64,000 nucleotides of DNA from Saliniramus fredricksonii (GCF_900094735.1 NZ_FMBM01000002.1:1798001-1862000); one strand, 5' to 3'. Counted from the stretch's first letter, positions 18,419 to 29,193 are shown. Made by a program: numbers and translations. Notes: generated from the sequence alone by a model not told the origin.

Positions 18419-19851
18419 CGCGCTGGCTCCTTCTCGTCATTGACCAACCTGCTCTCCACCTGCGTACCTTCCTCCCCCGGGAGCGTATCGGGATCGAACA
18501 TGCGCGGCAGGCCAAGCGTAAACACGCTGCCGCGCCCGGTCCATGTCTCGAAGCCCAGATCGCCGCCCTGCAACTGCGCGAGATCGCGCGCAAGTGACAG
18601 GCCAAGCCCGCTGCCCTCGCTGTGGCCGCCCGTCTCGCCGCGATAAAAGCGGTCGAAGACGTGCGGGCGATCGGCGGGTGCGATGCCCGGCCCGTAATCG
18701 GTGACAGCGACGGCGATCTTTGCACCTGTATTGAACAGCCTCAGTTCCACAGGCGCGGATTCCGGGCTGTATTTCAGCGCATTGGCGATGAGATTGGCCA
18801 GGATATGATCGACGAGATCGCGGTCACACCAGGCGGTGGTGGTTGCAGCGGCGCTGGCGAAACGGATGTCGCGCTCCGGATTGAGCGCACGGAACTGCGC
18901 GCAACTTTCACGCACGATCACGGCGAGATCACAATGACGCGGCTTGACGCTCACCTGGCCGCTATCGAGTCGCCCCGCGAGCAGGGCCGTGTCGACGAGC
19001 CGCGTCAGACGGTGGATCGCGTCGCGGATCGCGCCCTCGCGCCGCGCGACATCGGCAGCGGTCACAGCATCGCCACGCCGCACCAGACGCTGCACCGCGC
19101 TGTCGATGATGGCGAGCGGGGTGCGGAACTGGTGCGAGACGATGGCCGCGAAGTCGCGGTAATAGGCGCTCACCGCCCTCTCGCGCCGCAAGGCCTGCTC
19201 CAGCGTGAGCGCCCGGCTGCGCTCTTCCTCCGCACGGCGCAGCTGACGCTCGTTGGCGATGAGCCGCCAGCCGATCATCAGCCAGCCGGCCAGCACGCCG
19301 ATCACCGAGCCGATCACCTGCCAGACGGCGGCGCGATAAGCGTCGAGCCGCTCGGCGATCGCCTCCCATTCGCGCACCATCGTGTCATTCGCCGCGCGAT
19401 TGAGCGTGGCATGGAGACCGGCGAGGTTTTCTTCGAGGCGCGCATTGGTCACGGCAAAAGCCGCCGCATCACCGGTGACCGTCTCCGGATCCGCGTTGCG
19501 GATGGCCGTATCATGCGCAGCAATCGTTTCAGAGGCTTCAATGCGCGCCAGATAGCGCTGCTGAGGCCCCTGCAGCAGGAGGTCGAGACGCGACAGCAGC
19601 AGCGCGTAGCGCAAGACGACGCGGTCCTCATCCGCCGTGCCGCGTGCATGATCCGAGATCGCCTTGTCGAGCCGCAACGCCTCCATCTGCGTCTGGCTGA
19701 TCACCCAGAGCATGTTCTCCGTCGCCTCGATTCGCATATCCCGCTCGATCACGGCAAGGCGCCAGAGCGCGAAGATCAAAAGCCCCACGCAGAGGCCGAT
19801 CAGCAGGGCCGGCCCGCCATAGCTGCGCAGAAAGGGGCCGGCGCCCTTCAT
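18415..19851 (-). CDS. Membrane sensor histidine kinase
   Basis: A 478-residue kinase. Transmembrane helix 1 is at about 12-32 and helix 2 at about 175-195, enclosing a ~140-residue, mostly helical periplasmic domain. After a coiled linker comes the HisKA dimerisation domain with SHQFRTPLAII, where His is the phosphorylation site, then the HATPase_c boxes (NLIANALKYS, DYGPGIAP, GSGLGLSLARDL). It overlaps both its upstream neighbour (oxidoreductase-like protein) and the downstream regulator by four bases, showing tight translational coupling. Confidence 0.92.
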   Translation of the reverse strand: MKGAGPFLRSYGGPALLIGLCVGLLIFALWRLAVIERDMRIEATENMLWVISQTQMEALRLDKAISDHARGTADEDRVVLRYALLLSRLDLLLQGPQQRYLARIEASETIAAHDTAIRNADPETVTGDAAAFAVTNARLEENLAGLHATLNRAANDTMVREWEAIAERLDAYRAAVWQVIGSVIGVLAGWLMIGWRLIANERQLRRAEEERSRALTLEQALRRERAVSAYYRDFAAIVSHQFRTPLAIIDSAVQRLVRRGDAVTAADVARREGAIRDAIHRLTRLVDTALLAGRLDSGQVSVKPRHCDLAVIVRESCAQFRALNPERDIRFASAAATTTAWCDRDLVDHILANLIANALKYSPESAPVELRLFNTGAKIAVAVTDYGPGIAPADRPHVFDRFYRGETGGHSEGSGLGLSLARDLAQLQGGDLGFETWTGRGSVFTLGLPRMFDPDTLPGEEGTQVESRLVNDEKEPAR

Positions 19852-20384
19852 CGGATCTCGAGGCTCGCGAGTTGCCAGACCCAGCGGTAATCGTAGCGGA
19901 TATCCTGAAGCGCGGCGTGATCGTCACGCGGATAGACGATCCAGATCGGTCCGCGATCACGCGGCGAGAGCCGCTCGCCATCCATCGTCAGCGCGGCGAC
20001 GACATCGTAATCCTCGAAATCCGCGACGGGAATGGTGATCTCGTAATCGTTCAATGCGCGCGCGACTACCTCGTCACCCTCGGCGCCGAAATGGGCGAGC
20101 AGATCGCGCATCAGCGGGCCCTCGAAGCGGCGCAGACCGTCCGTGACTACCGTATGCGTTTCGATAACCTGCTGCGGCAGGGCTTCGAGATCCGCCCGCG
20201 TGAGGGTGATCGGGGTCTGATTCGCGACCGCGCCGGTAATCTGCAATATGGGCGTTTCGGCACGGGCATCGGTCCCACCGGCCACGAGCAGCAGCAGTGC
20301 CGCCATGATCGCCACCAGGGGGCCGAGGCCTGACCGGCGCCGCATGCCGTCTCGATCGAGAAACCCGGCGAAAGAAACCGTCAT
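19848..20384 (-). CDS. Periplasmic molybdopterin-oxidoreductase-like protein, putative sensory partner
   Basis: A 178-residue protein with an N-terminal hydrophobic signal (LGPLVAIMAALLLLVAGGTDARA). The mature part (LQITGAVANQTPITLTRADLEALPQQVIET, RRFEGPLMRDLLAHFGA, LNDYEITIPVADFEDYDVVAALTMDGERLSPRDRGPIWIVYP) resembles the C-terminal part of sulfite-oxidase-type molybdopterin domains. It is much shorter than catalytic members, and the cofactor-binding Cys region is missing, so a ligand-sensing role is more likely than catalysis. Start 20384 has AGGAGG directly upstream. It is the first gene of the overlapping kinase/regulator operon. Confidence 0.75.
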   Translation of the reverse strand: MTVSFAGFLDRDGMRRRSGLGPLVAIMAALLLLVAGGTDARAETPILQITGAVANQTPITLTRADLEALPQQVIETHTVVTDGLRRFEGPLMRDLLAHFGAEGDEVVARALNDYEITIPVADFEDYDVVAALTMDGERLSPRDRGPIWIVYPRDDHAALQDIRYDYRWVWQLASLEIR

Positions 20385-20661
20385 GACACCTCCTGCGCGC
20401 TCGTCCCGCCGTGCCCGCCGTGCTTGGCGCGAGCCATGCACCGCACGGGCCTGCCTGTTTCCAGGCCACAGGGAAGCATGTTCGCAGGCCTCTGGCCAAC
20501 CCCCGGCATACACATGAATTATGCGTTCACGCGCTGCTCACCAACGCATCACGGCGATGTGATAATCGGTTTTTCACTTTTGCATCATCCGGAATCACTC
20601 GTCAAACGTAAGTATTCATGTGTTGCAGAACATGCACATGTTTTTACGAGAGGAAACGAAA

Positions 20662-21138
20662 ATGCGTTTTGGCAAGACGATCGCTGCTGCTTCGGCGGCT
20701 ATGCTTATGTCGGTCTCCGTGGCCCAGGCCGACGACATCGTCGATACCGCAATCGCGGCAGGTTCCTTTGAGACGCTCGTCGCCGCCGTCCAGGCTGCGG
20801 GCCTCGTCGACACCCTGAAGGGCGAAGGCCCCTTCACTGTTTTCGCACCCACGGATGAGGCTTTCGCGGCGCTCCCCGACGGCACGGTCGAGAGCCTTCT
20901 CGAGGAAGAAAACCGCGATCAGCTCGTCTCCATCCTGACCTATCACGTCATCCCCGGTGCCGTGATGTCATCCGACATTGCCGGCCAGACCCTCTCGGTC
21001 GAGACGGTTCAGGGCGCGGAGCTCGCCATTGATGCCACTGACGGCGTGCGGGTCGGCGAGGCGATGGTGGTGACGGCCGATATCGAGGCCTCCAACGGCG
21101 TGATCCACGTCATCGACACGGTGTTGATCCCCGAGTGA
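20662..21138 (+). CDS. Secreted fasciclin (FAS1) domain protein
   Basis: A 158-residue protein with a Sec signal ([23 protein letters not shown]) followed by one FAS1 domain. The conserved H1 motif appears as [17 protein letters not shown] and the H2 region as [15 protein letters not shown] sequence ([15 protein letters not shown]). The central [14 protein letters not shown] is the classic YH motif. FAS1 proteins act in cell adhesion; in bacteria they are often stress-induced and periplasmic. GAGGAAACG lies just upstream of the start. A CATGTG-N12-CACATG inverted repeat (20617-20640) sits in the leader. Confidence 0.92.
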   Translation: MRFGKTIAAASAAMLMSVSVAQADDIVDTAIAAGSFETLVAAVQAAGLVDTLKGEGPFTVFAPTDEAFAALPDGTVESLLEEENRDQLVSILTYHVIPGAVMSSDIAGQTLSVETVQGAELAIDATDGVRVGEAMVVTADIEASNGVIHVIDTVLIPE

Positions 21139-21163
21139 TCACCACCGGCATTGCCTGATGAAA

Positions 21164-21197
21164 GCCGCCCGGTCCCCGTGCCGGGCGGCATCGTATT
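21164..21197 (+). terminator. Terminator between the FAS1 gene and ftsH
   Basis: A perfect 9-bp stem GCCGCCCGG (21164-21172) and CCGGGCGGC (21181-21189) with an 8-base loop, followed by ATCGTATTT. It lies between convergent genes and may serve both strands. Confidence 0.7.
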
Positions 21198-23018
21198 TCA
21201 GGCCGGAACCCGGTGCAACTTGCCGACCATGCCCTTCAGCGCATCCGCATCCAGCGTCTCCTCGGCCAGAAGCCGCTTCGCCGTGACATCGAGCGTTTCG
21301 CGGTTGGCTTCGAGCAGCGCGACCGTGCGGGCGAAAGCCTCGTCGATGATGGCACGCACCTCCGCATCGACGGCATCGGCGGTCGCCGCGCCGTAATCAT
21401 GGCCATTGCCATAGCCATAACTCCCCGGCACCACATAACCACGCTGCTCCTTCTCGAGCGCGACATGGCCGAGCTTCTCCGACATGCCGTAGCGGGTGAC
21501 CATGGCGCGGGCAATGTCGGTAATCCTGGCGAGATCGTCGGAAGCGCCGGTGGAGAGATGCCCGAAGACGACCCACTCCGCCGCCCTGCCCCCGATCAGT
21601 ACCGCCATCTTGTCGAGAAGTTCTTCCCGCGTCATCAGGAAGCGATCCTCGGTCGGGCGCTGGATGGTGTAGCCGAGCGCACCCACGCCACGCGGAATGA
21701 TCGAGACCTTGTGGACCGGGTCGATCCCGGGCAGCGCAAGTGCGACCAGCGCATGGCCCATCTCGTGATAGGCGACGACCTCGCGTTCCCTTGGATTGAG
21801 CAGCCGGTTACGCTTTTCCAGCCCCGCGACGATACGCTCGATGGCGTTGTTGAAATCATCAAGCGTCACCGAATCCGCCTTGCGGCGGGTGGCAAGCAGC
21901 GTCGCCTCGTTGACGAGATTGGCCAGATCCGCGCCCGTGAACCCGGGCGTCAGCGCCGCGACTTTCTCCGGATCCACATCATCGGCAAGTTTCGCCTTTT
22001 TCATATGGACGCGCAGAATCTGCGCGCGACCGATCTTGTCGGGCCGGTCGACCAGCACCTGCCGGTCGAATCGCCCGGCGCGCAGTAGCGCCGGATCGAG
22101 GATTTCGGGGCGGTTGGTCGCCGCCAGCAGCACCACGCCGATCGAGGCATCGAACCCGTCGAGTTCGACGAGCAGCTGGTTGAGCGTCTGCTCCTTCTCG
22201 TCATGCCCGCCCATGCTGGGCCCCGCGCCGCGCGCTCGCCCGAGCGCGTCGAGCTCGTCAATGAAGATGATCGCCGGCGCGTGCTTGCGGGCCTGCTCGA
22301 ACAGATCGCGCACCCGCGCCGCGCCGACGCCGACGAACATCTCGACGAATTCCGAGCCCGAGATCGAGAAGAACGGCACCTGCGCCTCGCCCGCCACGGC
22401 GCGCGCGATCAGCGTCTTGCCGGTACCCGGCGGGCCGACGAGCAGCACGCCCTTGGGCATGTGCCCACCCAGCCGCGAATAATCCACCGGGTCTTTCAGG
22501 AAATCGACGATCTCCTTGAGCTCGTCCTTGGCCTCATCGACGCCCGCGACATCATCGAAGCTGACCTTGGTATCGGTCTGGACGTAGATCTTGGCCTTGC
22601 TTTTGCCGATCTGCATCATCCCCCCGCCCATGCCGCCGGCCATCCGGCGCAGCAGGAAGATCCAGATGCCGATGAAGAGCAGCAGCGGCAGCATCCAGGA
22701 AAGCAGATCGCGAAGGAACGTATCCTCGATTCGCCCGACCACCTCGACCTGATGCTCCGCCAGGCGATCAACGATCTCGGGCTCGACGCGCACGGTCGAG
22801 AACTGGTTCTCGCCACCGGCAAGCGGCGGATCGAGATTGCCGCGCAGATGGCGCTCGGAAACCTCCACCTGCGTAATGCGGCCCTCGCGCAAATACTGCT
22901 CGAATTCGGAATAGCTGATCTGCGCGACCTGGCCCGTCGTCAGGAAGAATTGCAGCAGCATCAGCCCGGCAAAGGCCGCGACCCAGTACCAGATATTGAA
23001 CTGTGTCTTCTTGTCCAT
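21198..23018 (-). CDS. ftsH: ATP-dependent zinc metalloprotease FtsH
   Basis: A 606-residue membrane-anchored AAA+ protease that degrades misfolded and regulatory membrane and cytosolic proteins. Two transmembrane helices (about 10-28 and 106-124) flank a small periplasmic domain. Walker A is GPPGTGKT, Walker [10 protein letters not shown], the SRH contains [21 protein letters not shown], and the zinc site is HEMGH with the distal Asp in the usual LIGGRAAEW region. The C-terminus is rather different from the main FtsH ([20 protein letters not shown]), so this may be a second paralogue. Confidence 0.95.
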   Translation of the reverse strand: MDKKTQFNIWYWVAAFAGLMLLQFFLTTGQVAQISYSEFEQYLREGRITQVEVSERHLRGNLDPPLAGGENQFSTVRVEPEIVDRLAEHQVEVVGRIEDTFLRDLLSWMLPLLLFIGIWIFLLRRMAGGMGGGMMQIGKSKAKIYVQTDTKVSFDDVAGVDEAKDELKEIVDFLKDPVDYSRLGGHMPKGVLLVGPPGTGKTLIARAVAGEAQVPFFSISGSEFVEMFVGVGAARVRDLFEQARKHAPAIIFIDELDALGRARGAGPSMGGHDEKEQTLNQLLVELDGFDASIGVVLLAATNRPEILDPALLRAGRFDRQVLVDRPDKIGRAQILRVHMKKAKLADDVDPEKVAALTPGFTGADLANLVNEATLLATRRKADSVTLDDFNNAIERIVAGLEKRNRLLNPREREVVAYHEMGHALVALALPGIDPVHKVSIIPRGVGALGYTIQRPTEDRFLMTREELLDKMAVLIGGRAAEWVVFGHLSTGASDDLARITDIARAMVTRYGMSEKLGHVALEKEQRGYVVPGSYGYGNGHDYGAATADAVDAEVRAIIDEAFARTVALLEANRETLDVTAKRLLAEETLDADALKGMVGKLHRVPA

Positions 23019-23106
23019 GGGGGAGCACTGCGGAAAGGGTTGCGTCGGCTACCCTTGTCGCATCCGCGCCATCCGCCCGCCATCGCGATACATACGTAGT
23101 GGCCGC

Positions 23107-24699
23107 TCAATCCGACTTGCGCTGATAATCCTTCACATCCGTAAAGCGGATCGCCGGCCAGCGCTCGGCATCGTATTGCAACGAGAAGGGCGAGGGCGCC
23201 ATGAAGACGGGCGCGCCGTCGAGGTCGTTGGCCATGGCGGAATTGTTGGCGGTCATGAACTTGTCGAGTTCGGCCCGGTCATCCGCCTCGACCCAGCGGC
23301 AGATGCTGAACCGAACGGGCTCGTAATCGATCGGCAGATTATACTCCGCTCCCAGCCGTTCCTTGAGCACATCCAGCTGCAGCGCACCGACCACGCCGAC
23401 AATGGCGCCCGAGCCGTCGAACGGGATGAAGAGCTGGACGACGCCCTCCTCCGCGAGCTGCTGCAATGCTTCGCGCAGTTTCTTCTGCTTCATCGCATCA
23501 CCGATCTTGACGCGGCGCATGAGCTCGGGGGCGAAGCTCGGGACACCGCGAAACACGATCTGCTCGCCCTCGCTCAGCGTGTCGCCGATGCGCAAAGTCC
23601 CGTGATTGGGAATGCCGACCACGTCGCCGGCATAGGCCTCATCGGCGATGGCACGGTCCTGGGCGAAGAAGAATTGCGGCGCAGACAGGGTGATCGGCTT
23701 GCCGGTGCGCACCAGTTTCGCCTTCATCCCACGCGTCAGCTTGCCTGAGCAGACGCGCATGAAGGCGATGCGGTCACGATGGTTGGGGTCCATATTGGCC
23801 TGGATCTTGAAGATGAAGCCCGTCATCTTGCGCTCATCCGCCTCGACCATGCGCCCCTCGGCCTCCTGGGCACGCGGCGGCGGCGCGATGGCACCCAGCG
23901 AATCGATCAGATCGCGCACACCGAAATTGCGCAACGCGCTGCCGAAGAAGACCGGGCTCAGATGGCCCTCGCGGAAGGCGGCGAGATCGAAGGGGCGCAA
24001 ACCCTCGCGCGCCAGCGCCACCTCCTCGCGCCATTCATCGACATCGTATTGCGAGAGCAATTCGTCGAACAGCTTGTCTTCCGGCCCCGATACGGGCGTG
24101 GCCTCCACCTCCCCATCAAGACGGCGGATGGTGTTTTGCGCGAGGTTGTAGGTGCCGGCGAAATCCTTGCCGCGCCCGATCGGCCAGGTCACCGGCGCGG
24201 TGTCGAGGGCGAGGGTCTTCTCGATCTCGTCGAGCAGATCGAACGGATCGCGCGTCTCGCGGTCCATCTTGTTGATGAAGGTGACGATCGGGATGTCGCG
24301 CAGGCGGCAGACCTCGAACAGCTTGCGCGTGCGGTCCTCGATGCCCTTTGCGGCGTCGATCACCATGATGGCGGAATCGACTGCGGTCAGCGTGCGGTAG
24401 GTGTCTTCCGAGAAATCCTCGTGGCCCGGCGTGTCGAGCAGGTTGAAGACGCGCCCGTCATATTCGAAGGTCATGACCGAGGTCATGACCGAGATGCCGC
24501 GCTGGCGCTCGATGTTCATCCAGTCCGAGCGCGTATTGACCCGGTTGCGTTTCGCCTTGACCTCGCCGGCGAGCTGGATTGCGCCGCCGAAGAGCAGGAG
24601 CTTCTCGGTCAGCGTGGTCTTGCCCGCATCAGGGTGCGAGATGATGGCGAAGGTGCGACGGATCGAAACGGGATCGTCGGGACGGGTCTGATCGGTCAT
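23107..24699 (-). CDS. prfC: Peptide chain release factor 3
   Basis: A 530-residue translational GTPase that removes RF1/RF2 from the ribosome after termination. Domain I carries the P-loop HPDAGKTTLTEKLLL, the switch I region RGISVMTSV, DTPGHEDFSEDTYR and NKMDRE. The RF3-specific domains (SGKLTRGMKAKLVRTGK, FFAQDRAIADEAYAGDVVGI, VVGALQLDVLKERL) follow. The start MTDQTRPDD at 24699 fits the family; an in-frame ATG at 24792 would add 31 unrelated residues. Confidence 0.96.
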   Translation of the reverse strand: MTDQTRPDDPVSIRRTFAIISHPDAGKTTLTEKLLLFGGAIQLAGEVKAKRNRVNTRSDWMNIERQRGISVMTSVMTFEYDGRVFNLLDTPGHEDFSEDTYRTLTAVDSAIMVIDAAKGIEDRTRKLFEVCRLRDIPIVTFINKMDRETRDPFDLLDEIEKTLALDTAPVTWPIGRGKDFAGTYNLAQNTIRRLDGEVEATPVSGPEDKLFDELLSQYDVDEWREEVALAREGLRPFDLAAFREGHLSPVFFGSALRNFGVRDLIDSLGAIAPPPRAQEAEGRMVEADERKMTGFIFKIQANMDPNHRDRIAFMRVCSGKLTRGMKAKLVRTGKPITLSAPQFFFAQDRAIADEAYAGDVVGIPNHGTLRIGDTLSEGEQIVFRGVPSFAPELMRRVKIGDAMKQKKLREALQQLAEEGVVQLFIPFDGSGAIVGVVGALQLDVLKERLGAEYNLPIDYEPVRFSICRWVEADDRAELDKFMTANNSAMANDLDGAPVFMAPSPFSLQYDAERWPAIRFTDVKDYQRKSD

Positions 24700-24861
24700 G
24701 GATATGTGCCAGTTGGACGGCGTTGAGGCCGGGCGCCGACCACGGGACATGCGCCGGAAGCCGGGCCGGTTTTGCGCATCCGTTTGAACCATCGCGCCGC
24801 GAATTGCAATGGCGCCGATGCGGCGCTCGGCATCACCGGGTGAGGCCTCGGCAGATCGCCG

Positions 24862-25674
24862 TCAGTCCTGCGCCCCGATCGCCGGTTCGTCCGTCATGCC
24901 GGCGAGCACCTCGGCGACATGGCGCACCTCGACCGTCTTGCCGTCACGCGAGAGCTTGCCCGCCATGTTCATCAGGCAACCCAGATCGCCAGCGAGCAGG
25001 ACCGGAGCGCCGGATTCGGTGATATTCTTCGTCTTCGCCTCGACGATGGCGTTGGAAATCTCGCCGTATTTGACCGCGAAGGTTCCGCCGAAACCGCAGC
25101 AGACGTCGGATTCCGCCATCTCGACCAGTTCGAGCCCCTCGACCCCCGCGAGCAGCTTGCGCGGCTGGCCCTGAACGCCGAGCTCGCGCAAGCCGGCGCA
25201 GGAATCGTGATAGGTCACGCGCCGGCGGAAGCGCGCACCGGTGCGGGTATGAAACATGACATCGACGAGAAAACTCGTCAGCTCGTAGGTCTTGGCGGCA
25301 AGCGCATTGGCGCGCGGCAGCCAGTTCGGATCATCGTGGAAGAGTTCGGGATAATGCGTGCGGATCATGCCGGCGCAGGATCCCGACGGTGCAACGACGT
25401 AATCGAAGCCCGCGAACGCATCGATCACCTGCTCTGCCAGATCGCGGGTGGTGCCGCGATCACCGGAATTATAGGCCGGCTGGCCGCAGCAGGTCTGCGC
25501 CGGCACATGCACCGTGCAGCCCGCCTCCTCCAGCAGCCGCGCTGCGGCGAATCCCACCGACGGGCGCATCAGATCGACGAGGCAGGTGACGAACAGACCG
25601 ACACGCGGCGGCCTGGCCGGAGAGGCCTGGGCTTGTCCGGCTGCGGATTCATGGGTGCGGGGCGTTTCGCTCAT
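24862..25674 (-). CDS. (Fe-S)-binding oxidoreductase subunit, LutA/YkgE-like
   Basis: A 270-residue protein made of two CCG domains: QTCCGQPAYNSGDRG in the first half and SDVCCGFGGTFAVKYGEIS in the second, each of the kind that coordinates an iron-sulfur cluster or heterodisulfide site. LutA, with LutB and LutC, oxidises L-lactate to pyruvate; GlcF-like proteins share the fold. No lutB or lutC is adjacent, so the partner must be encoded elsewhere and the substrate is uncertain. Confidence 0.85.
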   Translation of the reverse strand: MSETPRTHESAAGQAQASPARPPRVGLFVTCLVDLMRPSVGFAAARLLEEAGCTVHVPAQTCCGQPAYNSGDRGTTRDLAEQVIDAFAGFDYVVAPSGSCAGMIRTHYPELFHDDPNWLPRANALAAKTYELTSFLVDVMFHTRTGARFRRRVTYHDSCAGLRELGVQGQPRKLLAGVEGLELVEMAESDVCCGFGGTFAVKYGEISNAIVEAKTKNITESGAPVLLAGDLGCLMNMAGKLSRDGKTVEVRHVAEVLAGMTDEPAIGAQD

Positions 25675-25814
25675 GTTTGCGCCTTGTTGTCAGGAACGAC
25701 CGGTTTCCCGTCATTCTGGGCTGCATCCGACGCGGGTCAACCGCCCGCGCGCACAAGACCCATATGCGCCTCGGCAAACCGGAGGCCCCGTAATCATCTG
25801 ACGCGCGCGAATGT

Positions 25815-25846
25815 CTTGACAGAATGCCGCGCCGCGCTTATCTCCG
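25815..25846 (+). promoter_or_regulatory. RpoH (sigma-32)-type heat-shock promoter of groESL
   Basis: CTTGACA at 25815-25821 and CTTATCTCCG at 25837-25846, the spacing and sequence expected for alphaproteobacterial RpoH promoters (CTTG, then CYTATNTNNG). It lies about 105 bases upstream of groES, and the predicted start point would fall at the edge of the CIRCE element. Confidence 0.75.
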
Positions 25847-25854
25847 GCTCAGCG

Positions 25855-25881
25855 CTGGCACTCACTGATAGAGAGTGCTAG
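25855..25881 (+). promoter_or_regulatory. CIRCE operator (HrcA binding site)
   Basis: Inverted repeat CTGGCACTC - 9 bases - GAGTGCTAG, matching the CIRCE consensus TTAGCACTC-N9-GAGTGCTAA closely, with one mismatch between the arms. The HrcA repressor would bind here and block groESL transcription in unstressed cells. Confidence 0.9.
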
Positions 25882-25951
25882 CAGCGTGTTCAATCGGGGT
25901 CTCGCGTAACGCATAGCGGGCCCCAACGCCAGAGAAAACGAGGACGCACAC

Positions 25952-26239
25952 ATGAAATTCCGTCCCCTGCACGATCGTGTCGTGGTTCGCCGCATCGAAG
26001 CGGAAGAGAAGACCAAGGGTGGCATCATCATTCCCGACGCCGCCAAGGAGAAGCCGCAGGAAGGCGAAATCGTCGCCGTCGGCCCCGGTGCGCGTGACGA
26101 GACCGGCAAGGTTGCCGCCCTCGACGTCAAGGCGGGTGACCGCGTTCTGTTCGGCAAGTGGTCCGGCACCGAAGTCCGTATCGACGGCGAAGACCTGCTG
26201 ATCATGAAGGAATCCGACATCATGGGCGTCGTCGCGTAA
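25952..26239 (+). CDS. groES: Co-chaperonin GroES
   Basis: A 95-residue protein that caps the GroEL ring during folding. It shows the whole family pattern: [28 protein letters not shown] with the mobile loop, [31 protein letters not shown] and [15 protein letters not shown]. It is the first gene of the operon, under the combined RpoH/CIRCE control region, and is followed 126 bases later by groEL. Confidence 0.98.
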   Translation: MKFRPLHDRVVVRRIEAEEKTKGGIIIPDAAKEKPQEGEIVAVGPGARDETGKVAALDVKAGDRVLFGKWSGTEVRIDGEDLLIMKESDIMGVVA

Positions 26240-26299
26240 GCACGGCCCGCTGTCGAACCCGGTGGCGAGACGCATCGCACGGCGCCGCCGCAACGTTGA

Positions 26300-28012
<1,713 letters not shown>

Positions 28013-28047
28013 TCCGGCTTCCCGGCCCCGCGCCGATAACGCAATAC

Positions 28048-28079
28048 GAGGCCCCGGAGCGATCCGGGGCCTCTTTCGT
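28048..28079 (+). terminator. Terminator of the groESL operon
   Basis: An 11-bp perfect stem, GAGGCCCCGGA (28048-28058) and TCCGGGGCCTC (28063-28073), with a GCGA tetraloop, followed by TTTCGT. It starts 36 bases after the groEL stop codon. Confidence 0.9.
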
Positions 28080-28124
28080 CGCGCAGGGCATGCGGAGGCT
28101 TGTCGGCAAAGGAAAACCCTGCAA

Positions 28125-28142
28125 AACTCGGTAATCCGAGTT
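28125..28142. promoter_or_regulatory. Inverted repeat upstream of the small accessory module (possible operator)
   Basis: AACTCGG - TAAT - CCGAGTT, a perfect 7-bp inverted repeat 64 bases before the ATG of the basic repeat protein, in a locally AT-rich stretch. Between it and the gene, GAAGTCATTGTG occurs twice in tandem (28168-28191). An autoregulatory operator for the two-gene module is a reasonable guess. Confidence 0.5.
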
Positions 28143-28205
28143 ATACACAATCAATGCGAGTATTTTTGAAGTCATTGTGGAAGTCATTGTGGAGGTAGCG
28201 GGCGA

Positions 28206-28463
28206 ATGATGGACCGGGCACAGCGCAACGAGAAAATTCTCAAGGCTATCGCCGAGCGCACGAAACAGGCACTGACCTCGAAGCAGGCTGCTCGCCAGAT
28301 GCTCATCGACGAAGGCATTTATACCAAGAAGGGAAAACTCCGGGCCGAGTTCGGTGGTGGCAAGTCCGGCGGGGTCAAGTCCGGCGGGGTCAAGTCCGGC
28401 GGGGTCAAGTCCGTTGGCGGAAAAAACGTCGGTGGCAAGGGAAAGAAGTCGGTTACTGCGTAA
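28206..28463 (+). CDS. Small basic protein with GGVKS repeats
   Basis: An 85-residue protein. The N-terminal ~45 residues are helical (ILKAIAERTKQALTSKQAARQMLIDEGIYTKKGKLRAEFGG) and fit a small family whose members often precede toxin-like genes; I know no proven function. The C-terminal 40 residues are a Lys/Gly tail with three GGVKS units encoded by a 15-bp tandem repeat. Such tails bind nucleic acids nonspecifically. GGAGG lies about 13 bases before the start. The following gene begins six bases after this stop codon, so the two are cotranscribed. Confidence 0.65.
   Translation: MMDRAQRNEKILKAIAERTKQALTSKQAARQMLIDEGIYTKKGKLRAEFGGGKSGGVKSGGVKSGGVKSVGGKNVGGKGKKSVTA
28362..28406. repeat. 15-bp tandem repeat (3 units)
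   Basis: Three perfect copies of AAGTCCGGCGGGGTC followed by a partial diverged unit. They encode the repeated Lys-Ser-Gly-Gly-Val segment at the C-terminus of the small basic protein. Confidence 0.9.
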
Positions 28464-28469
28464 ACGACC

Positions 28470-29057
28470 TTGGGACGCCTCGCCACATCCTTCGTTCTCG
28501 GCTTCCACGGCTGTGATGCTTCCGTTGCAAGGGCGGCAGTGCTCGACGGGGCCGATATCATCCAGAGCAAGAAGGACTACGACTGGCTCGGACCCGGCGC
28601 CTATTTCTGGGAATCGGATCCGCTTCGTGCACTCGAATGGGCGCAGTGGAAGAAGCAGAGAGGCGAATACGAGAATCCGAGCGTCATCGGCGCCGTGATC
28701 GATCTGCGAAACTGCCTCGATCTGGTCTCGCGGGAAGACGTCGAATTGGTCAAGGCTGCATACGAGGCCTTCGTTGAAATCCAGGAGAGCGCCGGGCTGG
28801 AGATACCGAACAACCGGAACCCGGATGGCACAGAGAATGGTGATCTGTTGCTGTGCTATCTCGATTGCGCGGTGTTTCGCCACCTGCACCGAACGATCGA
28901 GAACGATCCTGACACAGAACCCTTCGATACCGTGCGCGGCATGTTCGTCGAAGGCGGCAAGGCCTTTCCGCGAAGCGGCATTCATCGCAGGAGCCACGTC
29001 CAGATCACCGTGAGAAACCCGGCCTGCATCAAGGGAATGTTCTTTCCCAGGAACTGA
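28470..29057 (+). CDS. Putative ADP-ribosyltransferase-fold protein, toxin-like
   Basis: A 195-residue soluble protein starting at a TTG six bases after the previous gene, with no clear ribosome binding site, so it is probably translated by coupling. The pattern VLGFHGCD near the N-terminus, then DYDWLGPGAYFWESDPLRALEWA, resembles the His and Tyr motifs of PARP-like ADP-ribosyltransferase folds (DUF3990-like families). A small basic partner encoded immediately upstream fits a toxin-antitoxin-like module. Family membership is inferred from motif pattern alone; the catalytic Glu cannot be assigned with confidence. Confidence 0.55.
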   Translation: MGRLATSFVLGFHGCDASVARAAVLDGADIIQSKKDYDWLGPGAYFWESDPLRALEWAQWKKQRGEYENPSVIGAVIDLRNCLDLVSREDVELVKAAYEAFVEIQESAGLEIPNNRNPDGTENGDLLLCYLDCAVFRHLHRTIENDPDTEPFDTVRGMFVEGGKAFPRSGIHRRSHVQITVRNPACIKGMFFPRN

Positions 29058-29094
29058 TCTCGCGCCTGAGCCCCTGTCGGGCCACTACTTTCGC

Positions 29095-29130
29095 TTGACA
29101 AATCGTCCAAGCGAACGCATTGATCACGCC
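29095..29130 (+). promoter_or_regulatory. Promoter directly ahead of the Arg-rich leader peptide
   Basis: A perfect TTGACA (29095-29100) with ATTGAT (29119-29124) 18 bases later as a weak -10. The predicted transcription start would fall on or next to the leader ATG at 29131, giving a leaderless leader peptide, as known for trpL in rhizobia. Confidence 0.5.
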
Positions 29131-29193
29131 ATGAAGACGCATTTCGAACCCCGCAGCCGACGTATGATCACCGCCCGCCAGCGGCTGCGATGA
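29131..29193 (+). CDS. Arginine-rich leader peptide of argC (predicted)
   Basis: A 20-codon frame, ATG to TGA, in which six codons are Arg: positions 8, 10, 11, 16, 18 and 20 (PRSRR and ARQRLR). It stands between a TTGACA promoter and a Rho-independent terminator, 141 bases upstream of argC, an arginine-biosynthesis gene. This is the standard layout of ribosome-mediated attenuation. The Arg content (30%) is far above expectation. There is no Shine-Dalgarno, consistent with leaderless translation. Not experimentally known to me; inference from layout. Confidence 0.5.
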   Translation: MKTHFEPRSRRMITARQRLR

